In this document: in pieces, positions 56,019 to 64,000 of the stretch
Layout: every line of letters starts with the position of its first letter
How positions within the stretch are numbered: position 1 is the stretch's first letter
From: CAMDPA01 sp963825625
Lineage (GTDB): Bacteria > Pseudomonadota > Alphaproteobacteria > Rhizobiales > Hyphomicrobiaceae
DNA length: 64,000 nucleotides
Assembly (NCBI GenBank): GCA_963825625.1
Contig: CAWGUF010000032.1
Coordinates: 73,930 to 137,929 of the forward strand
Direction: 5' to 3'
Made by a program: the position numbers and the translations under genes
The notes under the pieces: generated by a model
What the model saw: only the letters and a program-made list of their open reading frames with translations
Database searches by the model: none
What the model was told of the DNA's origin: nothing

Positions 56019-56879
56019 ATGGTTCGCAAACGGGACCTAAACGCGGCGGCGCTGGGCTTTCTGCGTTTGGTCCGACCCGCGGATTGGGGAGTAGCCTTCG
56101 CCGGCGCCGGCCTGGGCGCGCGGCTCGCGGGCGGCGCTTTTCGCTCCGGCTCGGCGTTGGCGGCGGCCGCCGTCGCGACCGTTATAGTCGGCGCCTTCGT
56201 CAACGGCGATTGGTTCCACCGCCGCACGCGCGTATTGGCGAGCCCGGGCAACCCCATCGCGCGCGGCCTGGTCCGGCCGGGCGAGGCCAAGTGGTTGGGA
56301 TTCATATTGCTCGCGGCCGGCTTGGCAGCGGCCGCTTACCTCGGCCTGCGAACCTTCGCCGCCACGTTCCTTACGGCGGCGATTGTATTATTGTTCAATT
56401 ATTTCTTCGATAAGACGTACTTCGCCCGCAACGTCATCGCCGCGGCCGTGGTGGCGCTGCCGGTATTCTGCGGGTGGTTCGGTTTCGGCGGCGGCGAGGA
56501 CCTGCCCGTGGTAGCCGCGGCCGTAGGCGGATTGATAGCGCTGTCGGCGAGCGTATTCCGGGACGTCGAGAACCACGACGGCGACGAGGTGGTCGGCAGG
56601 AGGACCGTGGCCACCGCGGGCGGGAGGCCGCCGGTGTGGGTGGCGGGCGCGTTCGCGCTGGCCGCGACGGCGATCGCGATCGTCCCCTATTGGGTCGGCG
56701 AATACTTCCGCCGGTACCTCACGTTCACGGCGGCGGTGGGCGGCCTTATGATATTTTATACTATATTGAACCTACGGCGTCCCGAACCGGACCCGCTGTT
56801 GGCGGGTTCTACGGCGCGGATGTTCAAGTTTTTAATTTTCGTATTCTTCGTCGGTACGTACTTGGAGCTGCTTTTATAG
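56019..56879 (+). CDS. UbiA-family prenyltransferase, degenerate first Asp motif
   Basis: This 286-residue protein has about eight membrane helices. The second Asp-rich motif is good (FRDVENHDGDEVVGRRTVA, like the D-I-E-D-x-x-G-D of ether-lipid UbiA enzymes). The first, normally N-D-x-x-D-x-x-x-D, reads GDWFHRRTR, replacing two aspartates with His and Arg. Homologues of this type attach a prenyl chain to glycerol phosphates (GGGP/DGGGP synthases) or to quinones. Placement next to geranylgeranyl reductase supports an ether-lipid role. Activity is uncertain because of the altered motif. A GTG at 56013 is an alternative start. Confidence 0.78.
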   Translation: MVRKRDLNAAALGFLRLVRPADWGVAFAGAGLGARLAGGAFRSGSALAAAAVATVIVGAFVNGDWFHRRTRVLASPGNPIARGLVRPGEAKWLGFILLAAGLAAAAYLGLRTFAATFLTAAIVLLFNYFFDKTYFARNVIAAAVVALPVFCGWFGFGGGEDLPVVAAAVGGLIALSASVFRDVENHDGDEVVGRRTVATAGGRPPVWVAGAFALAATAIAIVPYWVGEYFRRYLTFTAAVGGLMIFYTILNLRRPEPDPLLAGSTARMFKFLIFVFFVGTYLELLL

Positions 56880-56883
56880 GACT

Positions 56884-58089
56884 ATGGCATCGTACGCGGA
56901 AGAGGCGCTCGGGCGGAAGTACGACGTAATCGTCGTAGGCGGCGGCCCGGCGGGTTCTTCGACGGCGCTGTCTTTGGCGCGCGACGGCGTGAGCACCCTC
57001 GTGCTCGAGCGGAAGCGCGAGGTGGGCCAACCGGTGCGCTGCGGCGAGGGCGTTCCCCGGAAGAAGTTCGAATCGCTGGTCGAGCCGGACGAGAAGTGGG
57101 TGAGCGCCGTCGTCAACGGCGGCGTGGGGCATTCGCCCTCCGGCATCACCGTTCGGCGGGATTACCCCAACGTGGGGTACGTACTGGACCGGGAGGTGTT
57201 CGACCGCGGCCTTTTCGCCCGGGCCGCGGAGGCCGGCGCGACGACGCTTCTCGGCGCGGAAGGCCGCGACGTCCGGGTGGCCGGCGGCGCCGTGGAGGTC
57301 GACGTAGAATGCGACGGCCGGTTGCAGCGGACTATTTCGTGCCGCGCGCTGGTGGGCGCGGACGGCGTCGAGTCCGTCGTGGGGCGGGCGGCGGGCCTCG
57401 CGACCGCGATATCGCCGGCCGACATGGACGTGTGCGCCGAATACCTATTGGCCGGAGCCCGCGAGGAGTTCCCCGACTACATCCACTTCTTCCTGGGGCG
57501 ATGGTTCGCTCCCGGCGGCTATGCCTGGGTATTCCCGAAAGGCGACGGCCTGCACGCGGTGGGGGTGGGCATTAGTCCCCCGGAGGCCGGGGGCCGCGGC
57601 CCCTTCCACTACCTGGACGCGTTCGTCGCGAAGCGTTTCCCCGACGCCAAGGTGGTCGCCGTGCGGTCCGGCGCGGTGCCGGCCTCCAAACCCTTGCCGA
57701 AGATACGAAACGAATGCGTCGCGCTCGTAGGCGACGCGGCGCGGCAAGCGGACCCGTTTTCCGGAGAGGGTATCTGCCAGGCGTTGATGGCGGGGCAATT
57801 CGCGGCGCGCGCCATATGCCGGGGCCTGGGGAACGGCAACCTGGCGCGGGAGTTGGAGGGATACCAGGAAGAATGGATGGATGCGTACGGCCGGCGGTAC
57901 AAGCAGCACTACAAGGTCCGCCGCGTGATATTGGCGATGAAGGACGAAGAGATCGACGATACGATAGAGATATTGCGCGACAAGCTGGAAGTGAGCAAGA
58001 TCCAGGCGTCCGAAATATTCGCCACCTTCTTGAAGGCTCTGTTGAAGAATCCCAAGCTCGTGCTGCGCTTGCGGCACCTCTTGAGTTGA
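56884..58089 (+). CDS. Geranylgeranyl reductase family FAD-dependent oxidoreductase
   Basis: This 401-residue flavoprotein begins with a GxGxxG FAD motif (DVIVVGGGPAGSSTALSLARDG) and then the family signature VRCGEGVP. The substrate-side YAWVFPKGDG and GDAARQADPFSGEGICQA also match the geranylgeranyl reductase/DGGGL reductase group. It saturates isoprenoid chains of archaeal-type lipids or of quinones and chlorophyll-like molecules. It starts 4 bases after the UbiA stop. The absence of photosynthesis genes favours a lipid role. Confidence 0.9.
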   Translation: MASYAEEALGRKYDVIVVGGGPAGSSTALSLARDGVSTLVLERKREVGQPVRCGEGVPRKKFESLVEPDEKWVSAVVNGGVGHSPSGITVRRDYPNVGYVLDREVFDRGLFARAAEAGATTLLGAEGRDVRVAGGAVEVDVECDGRLQRTISCRALVGADGVESVVGRAAGLATAISPADMDVCAEYLLAGAREEFPDYIHFFLGRWFAPGGYAWVFPKGDGLHAVGVGISPPEAGGRGPFHYLDAFVAKRFPDAKVVAVRSGAVPASKPLPKIRNECVALVGDAARQADPFSGEGICQALMAGQFAARAICRGLGNGNLARELEGYQEEWMDAYGRRYKQHYKVRRVILAMKDEEIDDTIEILRDKLEVSKIQASEIFATFLKALLKNPKLVLRLRHLLS

Positions 58090-58100
58090 GGGCGTAACGT

Positions 58101-58817
58101 ATGGATGGTCCGAACGATTACGAAGCATTGGCGGCCATGGAGGAACTGGACTGCCGCAAGAAAGAATTCGAGGCGCTCGCGGCGTCGTTGCCGGCCGAGG
58201 TCGAGAAGAGGGAGGAAGAACTGGCCGCCCGGCGGGAAGAGTTTGAAAAACTCCAGCGCGGTTTCGAGGAGGCGCAGCGCGAACGCCGGCGTCTCGAGGC
58301 GGCGGTTGACGATAAGACTCAGCTGCTGGGTAAATATCGGGTGCATTTGGATTCGGTTAAAACCAACAAGGAGTACCAGAGCCTGCAGCACGAGATCGCC
58401 GCCGCGAAGGAAGACATCTCGCGTATGGAGGACCGGCTGCTCGAGCTTTTGGACGAGAGCGAGAAGACGCAGCGCGATGTCGACGAAAGGCAACGCGCGT
58501 TGGACCGGCTCGCATCCGACGTCGCCGCCGCCAACGAAGAGGCGAAGGCGCGCCTGAAGGACGTCGAGGTCCGGTTGATCGAGGTGGAGGAGAAGCGAAA
58601 GCGACTGCTGCCGAGCTTGTCGCAACCCGTCCGCGCGGAATACAAACGCCTCTTCGAGCGCTACGACGGGAACGCGTTCGCCGCCGCGGCGGGGGGCGTG
58701 TGCCGGGGCTGTTTCGTAAACGTGCCGGCCCAGGTCGTGGCCGAACTGCGCGCCGGCGGCAGGCTTTACCGGTGCGAATCCTGCGGCCGGTTCATCATTA
58801 CCGTCGTCGACGAATGA
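58101..58817 (+). CDS. Coiled-coil C4-type zinc-ribbon protein (DUF164/CdsZ-like)
   Basis: This is a 238-residue protein. About residues 10-175 form a long coiled coil (for example LQRGFEEAQRERRRLEAAVD, then NKEYQSLQHEIAAAKEDI). The C-terminal zinc ribbon is C-x2-C ... C-x2-C (VCRGCFVNVPAQV, CESCGRFI). The family is widespread in bacteria, with roles in RNA or secretion suggested for relatives but not settled. It lies 11 bases after geranylgeranyl reductase, so it is probably in the same transcript. Confidence 0.88.
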   Translation: MDGPNDYEALAAMEELDCRKKEFEALAASLPAEVEKREEELAARREEFEKLQRGFEEAQRERRRLEAAVDDKTQLLGKYRVHLDSVKTNKEYQSLQHEIAAAKEDISRMEDRLLELLDESEKTQRDVDERQRALDRLASDVAAANEEAKARLKDVEVRLIEVEEKRKRLLPSLSQPVRAEYKRLFERYDGNAFAAAAGGVCRGCFVNVPAQVVAELRAGGRLYRCESCGRFIITVVDE

Positions 58818-58836
58818 CGGTCGGCGTGGGGCCACC

Positions 58837-60285
58837 GTGAAAATACTTTTCTTAAATCCCCCCTTCTTACCCAAGTTCTCGCGTGAACAACGGAGCCCCG
58901 CGGTAACCAAGAGCGGGACCATATACTACCCGATGTGGCTGTCGTACGCGGCCGGCGCCGCGGCTTCCGCCGGCCACGACGTTAACCTCATCGACGCGCC
59001 CGCGGACGAGCGCTGGACGCTCGAGCGCGTCGCGGGCGCCGTCGCCGCGGAGCCGCCCGAGCTGGCCGTCGTCGGCACCAGCACCCCCAGCATCGCCAAC
59101 GACGCCGGCGCTGCCCGCGCGCTCAAGGACCGGCGGCCGGAACTGACGGTCGTGCTGGTCGGGCCGCACGTGTCCGCCCTTCCCGAGGAGACGTTGAACG
59201 AATACCCCTGGCTCGACGGCGTGCTGCGCGGCGAGTACGAGCGGACCGTCCTGGAGCTGGCCGACGTCCTGGCCGGAGGAGGCAACCCGGCGACCGTCCC
59301 CGGCGTAACCTGGCGGCGCGACGGCGGCGTCGCGGCGGGGCCGGGCCGTGTCCCGGAGGACCCGGACCGGTGGCCTTTCGTCGCCGAGACGTACGCCCGC
59401 TTCCTCGACGTGCGCAACTACTTCTACGCCCACAGCCTTTACCCTATCGTGACCATACTCTCGGCGCGGGGATGCCCCAACCACTGCATCTACTGCGTTT
59501 ACCCGCAGACCTTCTCCGGCCACTCCTATCGCCCGCGTGCCATATCGGCCGTGGTGGAGGAGTTGCGCTTCATCCGCCGGACGTGGCCCGACGTCCGCGA
59601 GGTCATGTTCGAGGACGACACGTTCTCCATCGACCACGAGCGTACGCGGGAGCTGTGCGAGGCGATGGCCGCGGCCGACCTGAAGCTCAAATGGAGCGCG
59701 AACGCCCGCTGCGACCTCGACCTCGAGACGCTGAAAATTATGAAGCGCGCCGGCTGTCGCCTGTTGTGCGTGGGGGTGGAGAGCGGCAGCGACGAGATGT
59801 TGGGCGGCATGAAAAAGAGCATCGACCGGGCGCGCATCGAGCGGTTCTTCGCCGACGGGGCTTCCGCCGGCGTGATGCTCCACGGCTGCTTTATGGTGGG
59901 CAACCCGGGCGAGACGCGCGAGACGATGGAGGCGACGCTGGCCTTCGCGGGGAAGCTTAAGCCGGACACGGCGCAGTTCTTCCCGGTGATGGCCTATCCG
60001 GGGACCGCGCTCTACCGCTGGGCCGAGAAGCAAGGCTACCTCAGCGCGAGCTGCTTCGCCGATTGGCTTACGCCGGAGGGCCAGCACAATTGCGTCGTCG
60101 ACCGTCCGGACCTGCCGGCGGCGGAACTGGTCGCGTTCTGCGACCGCGCCCGGCGCGAATTCTATCTGTCGCCCGGCTACCTGGTGCGTAAGTTAGCGCA
60201 GGTCCTGACGCGGCCCGCGGAGCTGAAGCGGACGTGGCGTTCGGGCCGCCGGTTCCTCCGGCACCTCGTACGGGGAACGCATTAG
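58837..60285 (+). CDS. B12-binding radical SAM enzyme
   Basis: This is a 482-residue protein. The N-terminal ~170 residues form a cobalamin-binding-type domain (KILFLNPPFLPKFSRE, AVVGTSTPSIANDAGAA, VVLVGPHVSALPEETL). The radical SAM core has C213-x3-C217-x2-C220 (CPNHCIYC), the GCE-like CRLLCVGVESGSDEML segment, and MVGNPGETRETM. Relatives include HpnJ/HpnP-like lipid modifiers and methyltransferases. Beside lipid genes it may modify isoprenoid chains; that is inference. A ThiF-like gene begins 2 bases after its stop. Confidence 0.88.
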   Translation: MKILFLNPPFLPKFSREQRSPAVTKSGTIYYPMWLSYAAGAAASAGHDVNLIDAPADERWTLERVAGAVAAEPPELAVVGTSTPSIANDAGAARALKDRRPELTVVLVGPHVSALPEETLNEYPWLDGVLRGEYERTVLELADVLAGGGNPATVPGVTWRRDGGVAAGPGRVPEDPDRWPFVAETYARFLDVRNYFYAHSLYPIVTILSARGCPNHCIYCVYPQTFSGHSYRPRAISAVVEELRFIRRTWPDVREVMFEDDTFSIDHERTRELCEAMAAADLKLKWSANARCDLDLETLKIMKRAGCRLLCVGVESGSDEMLGGMKKSIDRARIERFFADGASAGVMLHGCFMVGNPGETRETMEATLAFAGKLKPDTAQFFPVMAYPGTALYRWAEKQGYLSASCFADWLTPEGQHNCVVDRPDLPAAELVAFCDRARREFYLSPGYLVRKLAQVLTRPAELKRTWRSGRRFLRHLVRGTH

Positions 60286-60287
60286 CT

Positions 60288-61304
60288 ATGACCCGCCCGG
60301 CGGATAAGTACCGCTACCAGGAAATCCTGTGGGGCAAGGAGGGGCAAGGCCGCGTACGCGCGGGCCGGGTGGGCGTCTTCGGCGTCGGCGGCACCGGCGC
60401 GGCCCACGCGCAGATACTGGCGCGCGCGGGCGTCGGCTACCTTCGCTTAATCGACCGCGACGTCGTCGAGGTACTGGACCTGCACCGAACCCAACTCTAC
60501 GTTGAGCGCGACGCGGCGGAGCTCGTACCCAAGGCGGAGGCGGCCGCGCGCCGCATCGCCGAGATAAACGGCGACGTCCGGGCCGAGGCCGTGGTTGCTT
60601 TCGTCAACGCGGATAATATCTCCGGCCTCGCCGACGGCCTGGACGTTTTGGTGGACGGCTCCGACAATTTCCGGTTGCGTTTTTTGCTCAACGACGTGGC
60701 CGTGAAGGCCGGCGTGCCGCTGGTCTACCAGGGTGCCGAGGCCGACCGCGGGGCCGTTATGGCCGTCGTTCCGGCGGCGGGGCCGTGCCTGCGTTGCGTC
60801 CTGGAGCCGCCCGCGGCGCCGGACGACGCCGGCGCGTGCACCCGGGTAGGCGTATCGCCGGCGGTCGTCGCCGCGACCGCGGCCTTGGGCGCGGGGCTGA
60901 CGTTCGCCCTCCTGCGGGGGGAGGGCGCGGCCGTGGCGGGACGGCTGAGCCGCGTCGCCGAACCGGGCTACGTTACCACCGTGGACGTCGCGCGCGCCGA
61001 CGACTGCCCGGTCTGTCGCCGAAGGGAGTTCGAATTCCTCGGCCGGACCGTCGCGGCGTACGTAAGCCGGTGTTGCGGCGGCGACGCGTTCGAGGTGTTC
61101 GGCGGCGGCGCGGCGCCCGATTGGGGGGAAGTCGCCGAGCGTCTGGCGCGCGGCCGCGTCGTCAAGAAGAGGGGCGACCTCATCTGGGTAGCGGACGCCG
61201 ACTTCTCGGCGGCTAGATTCCGCGACGGCCGCGCCCTGATATATGGGGCGGACGACGCGGCGCGAGCGCGAGCGATTTACGACGAGCTTATGGGGGGTGA
61301 GTAA
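60288..61304 (+). CDS. ThiF/MoeB/HesA family E1-like adenylyltransferase
   Basis: This is a 338-residue protein. The ATP-binding motif GVFGVGGTGAAHAQILARAGVG and the Arg/Asp-rich RDVVEVLDLHRTQLY are visible. Two C-x2-C zinc pairs appear (PCLRCVL and CPVCRR), as does a cysteine at the usual catalytic place in ACTRVGVSPAVV. It would adenylate a ubiquitin-like or sulfur-carrier C-terminus, for example a MoaD- or ThiS-like protein, but none is encoded nearby. I chose the ATG at 60288 because it is 2 bases after the radical SAM stop. Confidence 0.88.
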   Translation: MTRPADKYRYQEILWGKEGQGRVRAGRVGVFGVGGTGAAHAQILARAGVGYLRLIDRDVVEVLDLHRTQLYVERDAAELVPKAEAAARRIAEINGDVRAEAVVAFVNADNISGLADGLDVLVDGSDNFRLRFLLNDVAVKAGVPLVYQGAEADRGAVMAVVPAAGPCLRCVLEPPAAPDDAGACTRVGVSPAVVAATAALGAGLTFALLRGEGAAVAGRLSRVAEPGYVTTVDVARADDCPVCRRREFEFLGRTVAAYVSRCCGGDAFEVFGGGAAPDWGEVAERLARGRVVKKRGDLIWVADADFSAARFRDGRALIYGADDAARARAIYDELMGGE

Positions 61305-61334
61305 ACTCGGGGCGGTTTCGGCGGCGTAACGTTG

Positions 61335-61366
61335 AAGGCCGGCGCGTGGAGCGCCGGCCTTTTTTT
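61335..61366 (+). terminator. Rho-independent terminator after thiF-like gene
   Basis: A perfect 11-bp stem AAGGCCGGCGC/GCGCCGGCCTT with a 5-base loop and seven T residues lies between the convergent ThiF-like and lipoprotein genes. Confidence 0.9.
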
Positions 61367-61385
61367 CCGAGAGTAAATCGCGCTA

Positions 61386-62420
61386 CTATTTCTTGTGGAC
61401 GATGAACGACGGCCCGCTGTCGAGGTTTTTCCCCATTACGCCCCAAACGTCGCGTTCCGCCGCGATGCTTATGGCGCGTACCACGCCGAGCTCGCTCGAG
61501 GGCACGTACCCCAACACGTTCACGTCGTCGCCCTTGATCTCGAAGGCCGCGTTCGGCCCCGCGAAGAAGAAGTAGTCCGGCGCCAGGAAATCGCAGGCCG
61601 TAAGGCGGCGCCGCTGGTCGGTGGCGTATACCCGTTCGTAACTCGGTTGTTCGCCGGGTAAGCGGCGGTAGATGTTCGTACGTTCCGTTACCGGCGGGAT
61701 GTTCACGTAATCCGCGTAGAAGCCCGAGCCGTCCGGTTTGAAATAGAACGAGGTGACGTCGTATAGGGGGTGCGGCTCGAGTATCCAACCTCCCGCCGCC
61801 GGTACCCAGGCGTAGCAGTAACCGCTATCGTAGCACACCGCCCAGCCGGCCTCGGCGTTGGGGAAGACCCATTTATCTACCGGGCCGCCCGTGGAGAGGG
61901 GGTACAGCGCCCACCAACCGCCGTCGAAGTGGAACGCGTTGATGCCGTCGGAGGCCCAGACGTCGTTATCCCCCGTAACGGCCAGGAGCGTCAAAGTCCC
62001 GCCGTTAAGGCCTTCGGTACTAACTTCGCCCCACACTTCGCCGTCGTAGCGGAAGACCGCCGCGCCGACTTCGCTCCCGCCTTCGCGGTTGCCGATGGCC
62101 CAGCCGTTCTTTTCGCCCTGGAAATCGATGGCCGTTAGCTTGGCCCCGAGTTCCCTGCGAGGAACAGCGCTACCGTCCAACTCGTGCCGTCGTAGCGGAA
62201 GATTAGGCCGTCTGTACGCCCCGGTCATCTCGTTATACCGGTAACCGCAAGCCCAGCCCGATTTCTCGCCCAGCATCTCTATGTCCGTTAGAACCGTGTC
62301 CGGCGACGACCACGCGATGTCCCAATAGTGGACGCCGCGGGTACCCACCGGACCCTCGTCGTCGCCGCAGGCCGGCAGTCGTACGGCCGCGAGCGCCGTT
62401 ATCAAGGCTATTCTTTTCAT
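61386..62420 (-). CDS. Secreted lipoprotein with beta-propeller-like repeats
   Basis: This is a ~344-residue protein. A signal ends PAC near residue 18, suggesting a lipoprotein. The rest is rich in Trp, Gly and Tyr with repeated elements such as LTAIDFQGEKNGWAIG, TLLAVTGDNDVWASDG and WVFPNAEAGWAVC, resembling YCF48 blades like those in the peptidase array. Between about 62,158 and 62,225 a compensating frameshift pair replaces a LIFRYDGTSWTVAL stretch with Arg/Leu-rich sequence, so the true protein differs there. It is convergent with the thiF-like gene. Confidence 0.72.
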   Translation of the reverse strand: MKRIALITALAAVRLPACGDDEGPVGTRGVHYWDIAWSSPDTVLTDIEMLGEKSGWACGYRYNEMTGAYRRPNLPLRRHELDGSAVPRRELGAKLTAIDFQGEKNGWAIGNREGGSEVGAAVFRYDGEVWGEVSTEGLNGGTLTLLAVTGDNDVWASDGINAFHFDGGWWALYPLSTGGPVDKWVFPNAEAGWAVCYDSGYCYAWVPAAGGWILEPHPLYDVTSFYFKPDGSGFYADYVNIPPVTERTNIYRRLPGEQPSYERVYATDQRRRLTACDFLAPDYFFFAGPNAAFEIKGDDVNVLGYVPSSELGVVRAISIAAERDVWGVMGKNLDSGPSFIVHKK

Positions 62421-62456
62421 AACAACTCCTTCATCGCCGATGACCCCCGTCGCGCC

Positions 62457-63030
62457 CTAAAAGTACCGCGTTACCGTAAACCGGTGACTGGCCGGTTTAA
62501 CGACGTCCTCGAAGGGCACGAATAGCGATAGGTTGTTCGCCGTCAGCTGGTTGCCTCGATAATCGTAATTTATCAACCAATCGTCGTCGGATTGTACGTC
62601 AGGCCGCCGAAGAAAACGTTGCGCGGGTAACCGAAGAGGTTTTGTTCCCACCCGATTTTACCCGCCAGGTTGTCTATTACCCAGCGCTCGACGCCGAGCC
62701 GCGTGAACGTGTGGTAAGCGGAAAGCTTGACGTCGTCCACTTCGACGCTGTCGTCGTCGTAGACGTCGGCCGAGATATTCAAACGGTCGTAACCGTAGTC
62801 GAAGGCCAATGTGGTTTTCTCGTCCGGATAGAAGGCGAGGCCGCCGCCGAACCTGATGTGCCGTTCGCCCGCGTCCGCCATGCGGTAATCCTTCCGTGGT
62901 GCGCTCGCCGAACGGGCCGACGAGGTCCCAGCGTTCGCCGCGCCGGTCGACGGTTATGTTCGGTATGAATTGCAGCTCGAGCATGCCGCCCACGCGCAAG
63001 TTATCCAGGAGTTCTATACCGGCCGGCGCC
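62457..63030 (-). pseudogene. Outer-membrane beta-barrel protein, 3' part, frameshifted
   Basis: Barrel-type strands are spread across frames. LLDNLRVGGMLELQFIPNITV, then MADAGERHIRFGGGLAFYPDE and TTLAFDYGYDRLNISADVYD, then DDWLINYDYRGNQLTANNLSL end with SHRFTVTRYF and a stop at 62457. The C-terminal Phe is typical of outer-membrane barrels. The frame shifts near 62,585 and 62,885, and upstream of ~63,030 it is hard to follow. It lies 36 bases before the lipoprotein start. The upstream part probably continues to about 63,230. Confidence 0.6.
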
Positions 63031-63299
63031 CTCTATCGTGACGCCCGTCCCTTTCAGGGTGACGTCGCCGGTGGCGCCTTCGCTTATGACGCCCGAAGGT
63101 TCCTCGGCGACGCTCTCGCCGCGCCAATCGGCGTGCTGCGCAGAACGCGCAGGCCGACGCGCGCCGCCGACGTCGTAGCGCCGCCCGGCTTCAGCGAGTA
63201 CCCGCCCTGAACGCGGATCTTTTGAGCGCGCGGCGGCCCCACGCGTTATCGAATTCGTGTATGCCGCCTTCGCCGGCTCCGGCAGGTGCTCCGGTCGCT

Positions 63300-64000
63300 G
63301 ATGCCGCTGCAACCTCGAACGATGACCGACGGCGTGGGACTCGAGGACGGGCGTGATGGTGGCTGCAACGGTATCGGTGGCTGCTGGTGGCGTGGTGGGT
63401 GGAGGGAGGGTGAGGTGGTGGAGGACGTGGGCGGGCGCATGGGCGGGCGGGCGAGGCGGCGGCCTGCTGCTGGCTGGCTCATCCTGCTGGCCTCCTGGCT
63501 AGGTAGCTAGCTAGCGTGCGTCCTGGCCTGGGCGCCTTCGTAGGTCGGGTGGCTAGTCGTCGTCGTCGGCGTGTCGTCGTCGCCGTCGGCTGGCGTGTCG
63601 TCGTCCTCGGGTGGGGGTAGGAGGGTGGAGCAGAGGTCAAGGTGGATTGAGGTCAGGTGGAGGCGGGAGCAGGTGGGTGACGGCAGAGGTCAGAGAGAGA
63701 GAGAGGTCAAGAGGGCAGGAGGCTGAGGGTGCAGATCAGATCATCGGCGTGAGTGAGGTGGAGTAGGGGTGAGGATGGGGGGCGGCGTGGGGGGCGGCGG
63801 CGGCTGGTGACGTCAAGGTCAAGGTGGATCAGGGGGCGTGAGGTCAGGAGGCAGGAGAATCGCTCAGATCAGGGGGGGGGGGGGGGGGCGGCGTGGGTGC
63901 TGGTGGGTGTTGGTAGGTGGCGTCATAGGTAGGTGGTTGTAGGTGGTAGGTGGAGGGTGTGTGTGTGTGGTGGGTGTGTGTGTGTTGTGTGTGTGTGTGT
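63300..64000. other. Low-complexity artefactual contig end
   Basis: From about 63,300 the sequence becomes G- and T-rich with short repeated words (GGTGG, GTCGTCGTCG, GAGAGAGAGA). It has a 17-G run at 63,872-63,888 and ends in GT dinucleotide repeats. No frame or structure is supported. It resembles degraded base calls at a read end. Confidence 0.8.

Noticed and set aside
63246..63510. Frames in the terminal low-complexity stretch
   Set aside because: Composition is repetitive Arg/Pro/Gly noise with no coding signature.

Overview
The window is not one genome. Bases 1 to about 33,165 read as an alphaproteobacterial chromosome, most likely Rhizobiales/Hyphomicrobiales. The evidence is the thyA-folA-hflK-hflC-DUF2065-degP order, the short rhizobial-type phosphatidylserine decarboxylase, and many accessory catabolic genes. 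Between about 33,160 and 33,172 a DUF1330 gene is cut off and the sequence passes within a few bases into the 3' end of a pstC gene. From there to about 63.2 kb the DNA belongs to an unrelated bacterium. That segment uses ATA and TTA codons freely, secretes proteins with type IX-like C-terminal sorting domains, and carries archaeal-type lipid genes. I place it tentatively near the FCB group or a candidate phylum allied to it. The last ~700 bases (63.3-64.0 kb) decay into G-rich, low-complexity sequence ending in a 17-G run and GT repeats, which looks like a read-end artefact. Scattered single-base frameshifts in both halves fit an imperfectly polished long-read metagenomic contig.

Alphaproteobacterial half. 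The minus-strand block thyA, folA, hflK (frameshifted), hflC, DUF2065, degP, psd covers folate/thymidylate metabolism and envelope proteolysis, with the end of a mannose-1-phosphate guanylyltransferase gene beside it. Next come a PagL-like lipid A deacylase, a CPBP protease, ygfZ, tag and a membrane-anchored nuclease. A Rieske/amidohydrolase pair at 12.1-13.7 kb is shattered by frameshifts. A dienelactone hydrolase, nitroreductase, membrane DUF2235 hydrolase, UbiD decarboxylase, MFS exporter and pirin follow. At 26.2-30.1 kb lies a ~1,295-residue TIR-STAND-repeat protein of the innate-immunity type. It is followed by mutT, a frameshifted gentisate dioxygenase with a MarR regulator, and tRNA-Gln. 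Three intergenic regions hold long palindromes of REP/MITE type.

Second half. It opens with the phosphate-uptake genes pstC (3' end), pstA, pstB and phoU. A receiver domain then reads in frame into an Hsp20 gene, followed by a NYN-domain protein and DnaK. From 40.5 to 53.1 kb five tandem paralogues encode secreted M28 zinc peptidases. In each, a YCF48-like beta-propeller appears to be inserted inside the peptidase domain, and all end in a type IX-like sorting domain. The fifth copy has lost two catalytic residues. After coaD, a universal stress protein and a PhnD-like lipoprotein comes a run of genes from 55.4 kb: CDP-alcohol phosphatidyltransferase, UbiA-type prenyltransferase, geranylgeranyl reductase, zinc-ribbon coiled coil, B12-binding radical SAM enzyme and a ThiF/MoeB E1-like protein. 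The first three suggest archaeal-type isoprenoid ether lipids. A convergent lipoprotein and a broken outer-membrane barrel gene close the readable sequence.

The two most interesting signals are the M28/propeller array and the archaeal-like lipid cluster. The chimeric junction matters most for anyone reusing this sequence.
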